From Pohlia nutans (Eukaryota > Streptophyta > Bryopsida > Bryales > Mniaceae), in contig CM040106.1 in assembly GCA_022496805.1 (NCBI GenBank), forward strand, positions 4,712,001 through 4,776,000: DNA of 64,000 nucleotides, read 5' to 3'. The position numbers were made by a program, and so were the translations under genes. Under the pieces are notes generated by a model. It made no database searches. It worked only from the letters and a program-made list of their open reading frames with translations, and was not told the origin of the DNA. Each line of letters starts with the position of its first letter. The stretch's first letter is position 1. Positions 60,113-64,000 of this stretch are shown piece after piece.

Positions 60113-63100
60113 TTGCTAGATCATTTGCATATATCACAAAGCCGATGTTTATTTTGGATTGCCAAATGTATATGTGTTTCTTCATATTGTAGCCACCTTA
60201 GTATTGTTTCTAAGAATATTAGAAATAAATATAGACTGAGTGTGTCTGATTGGATGGTGCCTCATTGTATAGTTATGGGTTTTTTTTTTTCCAAAGTGTT
60301 TACTAGTATATATAGTATCGAAATGTGAGTAAATATTTCTTACTAGTGTTATAGCGTTTTTGGAATAGCCGAGATCTTTCATTATGGCTAGGAATTTGGC
60401 ATGGTTAAGGGAGCCAAATGGTGTTATAAAGTTGATGTATAGTAATCGTGCTTCTTCTAGTGCTCCTATTAGGAGTTAAAGTTGTTTTGATGTGCATCTT
60501 TTTTGCTCTGAAGCCTTCTTTATTGTCATGTAAAATTTGGTCTTTTTCTCCATATGTTGAGAGTATTGATGTCAAAGTACTAGTAAAACATTTGTAAATT
60601 TATTTTGCAAGTGAAATAGGTCTGTAGTTTGGTAGTTGGAAGGGGTCTTATTTTTTACAGTATAGTATATTCAGGCTTATTTTCCATAAAGCTAGATTTT
60701 TTTTTATAGCAATGAGTAAAGAATAGAAATAAAATTTTGTAGAAGAGGTACATCTCCAATAACACGACCCACAAAAACCACAACCAATGATTATATATGA
60801 ATTATTATGCAATAATTTTATCATTTAAATTGGTAATGCAATATCAATTAGTAACTACATATCTCAGGGAAGTCACTTAGTGTAAATTTTGGGTACACAT
60901 GAGCGAACAAAGGGTATTTAATGGGAGGCTATTAAATAATTGGAATATTGTACTATTTATAGTATATTTAGGGTATTTTCTTTATATATTCTAAGAATAT
61001 TTCTAAGATATTCTCAAATTGGTTTTAAAACACCCTATATTACTTCTATAAATTTATAATTTTTATCTCAAAGTATAAAAGACACCCTATATTTGTTCTC
61101 TCATAGTTGTTTAAATTCTTGACTGTGACTTCTCTGGGCTGCATATATCATATGTCATTCTACTATGTGCTAAATTTTGATGATGTTTGAGAAATCATTG
61201 GTACTCCAAAATGATTGAAATACAACCATAACCAATTGTTAATAAGGACTAAAATGTGCTTATTAAACATTCAAAATGTCCTTTATTTTTTCCAATATTT
61301 ACATAAATTGAAGATATAATTTCCTAAGCACTCATAAAGAGTCCTTAGATTTGGGCAATCTTTGGTGGTTTGATTGTGAATGCTCCTAAAGCTCTCATGT
61401 ATGCTTTTTGGTATTGCATTGGGGGTTCTAAATGGGCCAGGAGTTTTGTTCTTGGCTAAATGTTCTAGGTACTTATCGTATGTTTCTTGGTCTAAGTATT
61501 TATGTAGTAGAGTTTGTGGATTCTCTCTTTTATTGATGATAAAGTTGTGTAAGTTGTGCCATGGATATTGTCGAACTCTGCAAGTACACCGTGGCAAATG
61601 TTTAGGTTAGTAGAAGCACATTGGTACTATAGGACAGTGGCCAATGGATTGTTGAATATGTATTTTGTTAGTTGTGTCTACAATGTTTGTATATATACTA
61701 TTGCATTTGTTTGTAATGTAGTTTAATGGGGTGTTTAATGATTTTTGAAGACTTTTTAATTTACCTTCTTTGGACCTTTTCATATAGTTGTCTATGTTTT
61801 GATATGACTTTTTTGATACATCCTTGAGTGTATTATGTAGTAATTTTGTGAGCTCTTATGTTCGCAGGATTGGCTAGGTCTACTACAATTTTAATCCATT
61901 TTTGGAGGTAGTAGGATGTTAACATGAGTTTGATTTTGTAATTCTTTTAGTATTCGGCGTGTTTGCGAGTTTGGTGTGTGTTTTTACTAGGTATCTTGTT
62001 TTTTTTAATTAGGTGGTATGTAGAGAGGTGATTTCTTCAAAAAAATTGGATGTTTTCTTAGTGAAAAGTTCTGTTGTTTGATATGTTGTTTGTTAGTTGC
62101 AAGAGAGGGAGTGTAGTTAAGGTGTCTTAGAATTTATCTGATATATAATATAATCTAAGGTTGTACAAGATGTTTCCAGTTGGTTTTCTTTGTTTGTTGG
62201 TCATTTATTAGTAGGATGGTGGAATCATGCTAGTAGTGTATTTGGTGTACCTATAGAATGATTAGAAAGCACTTGGCCTAAATTTGGTAGATGGTCATTG
62301 TTTGTGGTGGACGTCTATACAGAATTATTGTGTGTGTTGCTGTAAAATTCATCAATTAGACTGGTTTGATTGTAATCTCGGCCGCTTTGTTTAAAAACTG
62401 GGCTATTTGTGGGAATGTGGGTTAGTGGGAGGTTATCTGTAAATCTACGCCATTCTAAGTCTTTTGTTTGTGGTAGAGTTGGATTAAATTCATTCTGTAT
62501 TCCAATTAGGGGGCGTTTGTACGGTACGGTTTACTAGAATTTTTGTCCCTATGGACTCTTCTGAAGATTTTGAGAATTTGAAGAATCCATTTTAGAAGAA
62601 GAAAAATGTTTTTGTGAATCTAGAGTGGTAGGATGGACTTTATCGATAAAAGGAAAAAAATGATAGAAAACTTGAAACTTTGGTATCATACTTTAATGGA
62701 AGATGAAACAAAGAATAAACTAGTGCATTGTTACAGTGCATAATATGCACTCCAAATATCAAAAGAGAAGGAAAACAAAGGGCTATGAATGGATATTTGA
62801 GCTATGAATTTATTCAATGTTTTAATATGTGAAGAAAAACATCTTCAAACTTTTTCAAATTTTTTGAATTAATCAAAGTTTCAAAATACCAATGTCTTAT
62901 TTTTGTGAGGGATGAATTTTTTTCTGTTTAATTTTATTTTGATGGATTTCATTTTGAATGTTCAAATGAATGAAAATTTGCAGGTTGGTTTCTTTTTAGA
63001 TTTTATTATATAGAATCAAACGTGAGCTATATTTACATTCAAAGTTTGATTATAAATTGATAAAAATGTTTATAAAAGGGAGGTTTTGATACTCTAAATC

Positions 63101-63830
63101 TCCAACAAAAAATCATGTTGACATTCTAAAATTTAATTTTCTGGATAATATGTACATAAATTTAGAATTTGGTTCACTCATTTTTCATTGATCCATTGCG
63201 ACATAATTTTCAAATTGGTTTGAAAGTTAGATTTTTAAACAAAATGCTCAAAGTGCACAAATATGCACCAAAATGTAGTTAGTTCGCCAAGAGAAGTTAG
63301 TAGACCGCACTTTACAAACGCCCTAGGACAATGTCTCTATTAAAATCCTCACATAGTATACATGTATGGTTTGGATGTGTTGCTATTTGTTGAACTATGG
63401 TTTGTTGAATTATAGGTATACATCTTTTGTCATTAGTGAAAGAAGGCATTTACGTGTGTAGTATTAGCTATGCTTACAAAGGTTGATTGTTTATTTTAAT
63501 TATTTGTTAATACAATGAGATTTCTACCAGTGTAGGTATTTTGGTGATGTTTCATTGATAGGCATGTTTTTGGTTTATAAGTGTGAGAAGTCATGGTTTG
63601 GCTAGTGTGTATGGCATTTTGTGTTATATACATCAACTCATATTGTCATAATAGGTTTTGTATATATTTTGTAGATTTGGTTGCTATTAGCTTAGTTTCT
63701 TATATTGTAATAATTTCGGGATCATTTGATGTGGTCAAGATTAGTTGTTGGAATCTTGGTAGGGCTATGTTTAGTAAGGTGGCATTCCATGAAGAGATGT
63801 GCGTGCTATGATTTATGGTGGGGGTATACA
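60113..63830 (-). mobile_element. LINE retrotransposon, decayed
   Basis: Minus strand, 5' at the right. Endonuclease: SSWNATLLNIALPRFQQLI and DPEIITI.ETKL near 63690-63815, CEDFNRDIVLIGIQNE split by a TIR element, then EWRRFTDNLPLTHIPTNSPV and DYNQTSLIDEFY near 62310-62460. RT: YLDQETYDKYLEHLAKNKTP at about 61430-61510, WKISLNILYCKK and NYRPISLA near 60610-60700, ILHDNKEGFRAKK, LAIMKDLGYSKNAITLVRNI and YANDLATITNN near 60140 (YADD with one Asp changed to Asn). The order endonuclease then RT is that of L1/RTE-like LINEs, which nick DNA and copy their RNA on site. Stops and shifts are frequent, and about 0.5 kb near 60.75-61.28 kb does not match. ORF1 and the 3' tail were not seen. Confidence 0.8.
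62511..63323. mobile_element. 813-bp TIR transposon inside the LINE
   Basis: Ends GGGCGTTTGTACGGTACGGT and, inverted, GGGCGTTTGTAAAGTGCGGT, about 28 bp with five mismatches. Flanked by TAGG on both sides (62507-62510 and 63324-63327); a 3-bp TAG duplication is the alternative reading. Deleting it with one duplication restores the LINE endonuclease frame. The ends resemble PIF/Harbinger, but the duplication does not fit well. No transposase ORF. Confidence 0.78.
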
Positions 63831-64000
63831 GGAGGGTGGTGGAAGGTGGCAATATTCATATGATGGTTCATTACACTTTAAGGTTTCGTTGAGTAGATTT
63901 TCAGGTAGAAATGGAAATCAATTTAAAACTGTTTCCAAGTATAGTGGTTCATTGGTGTGTTTGATAAAGTTGTATACTATAGTTTACTAGGAGGTTTAGC

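Noticed and set aside
1..64000. CRISPR arrays, operons, rRNA or intact tRNA genes
   Set aside because: Nothing of the kind; spliced genes and retroelements mark nuclear eukaryotic DNA.

Overview
The window reads as nuclear DNA of a streptophyte plant or alga, most likely a non-seed lineage with flagellate sperm. Three things point there: intron-split genes with GT-AG borders, plant-type Ty3, Ty1/copia, CACTA and LINE elements, and a host gene for a kinesin-9 (KIF6-type) motor, a class tied to motile axonemes. Species was not determined. Wording of one relic (8.99-33.9 kb) reminds me of repetitive proteins from the charophyte Chara, but that is memory and was not checked. The sequence is AT-rich and dominated by decayed, nested transposable elements.

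Layout. 0-1.8 kb: coding-like but frame-broken sequence, unrecognised. 2.3-2.8 kb: Ty3 integrase tail relic (-). 4.6-5.1 kb: 21-bp palindromic repeats. 5.6-6.2 kb: small ORF split by a hAT-type MITE. 6.7-7.2 kb: ~170-bp tandem triplicate. 9.0-33.9 kb: a large multi-exon relic that ends in an FCP1-like HAD phosphatase. It was invaded by a CACTA transposon (9540-27269), itself invaded by a complete Ty3-type LTR retrotransposon (14726-24389, TSD ATGAC), itself hit by a MITE (19154-19450). 35.9-42.1 kb: complete Ty1/copia element on the minus strand (TSD TTATC) carrying an intact antisense ORF with an RNase H1 N-terminal/Cauli_VI-like domain. 42.7-52.8 kb: kinesin-9 gene (+), nine recognised exons, motor domain intact, 3' end not found. 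Its introns hold piggyBac-like, TIR-MITE and SINE-like insertions and a perfect 28-bp hairpin. 56.7-58.2 kb: two abutting piggyBac-like elements. 60.1-63.8 kb: decayed LINE (-) split by an 813-bp TIR transposon.

The only gene that looks functional is the kinesin. The elements carry many nonsense codons, and most of those I could judge are explained by C-to-T or G-to-A change (TGG to TGA/TAG, CAA to TAA, CGA to TGA), as expected of methylated, silenced DNA. The target-site duplications let the insertion order be read, and in three cases removing an insert restores a reading frame exactly.
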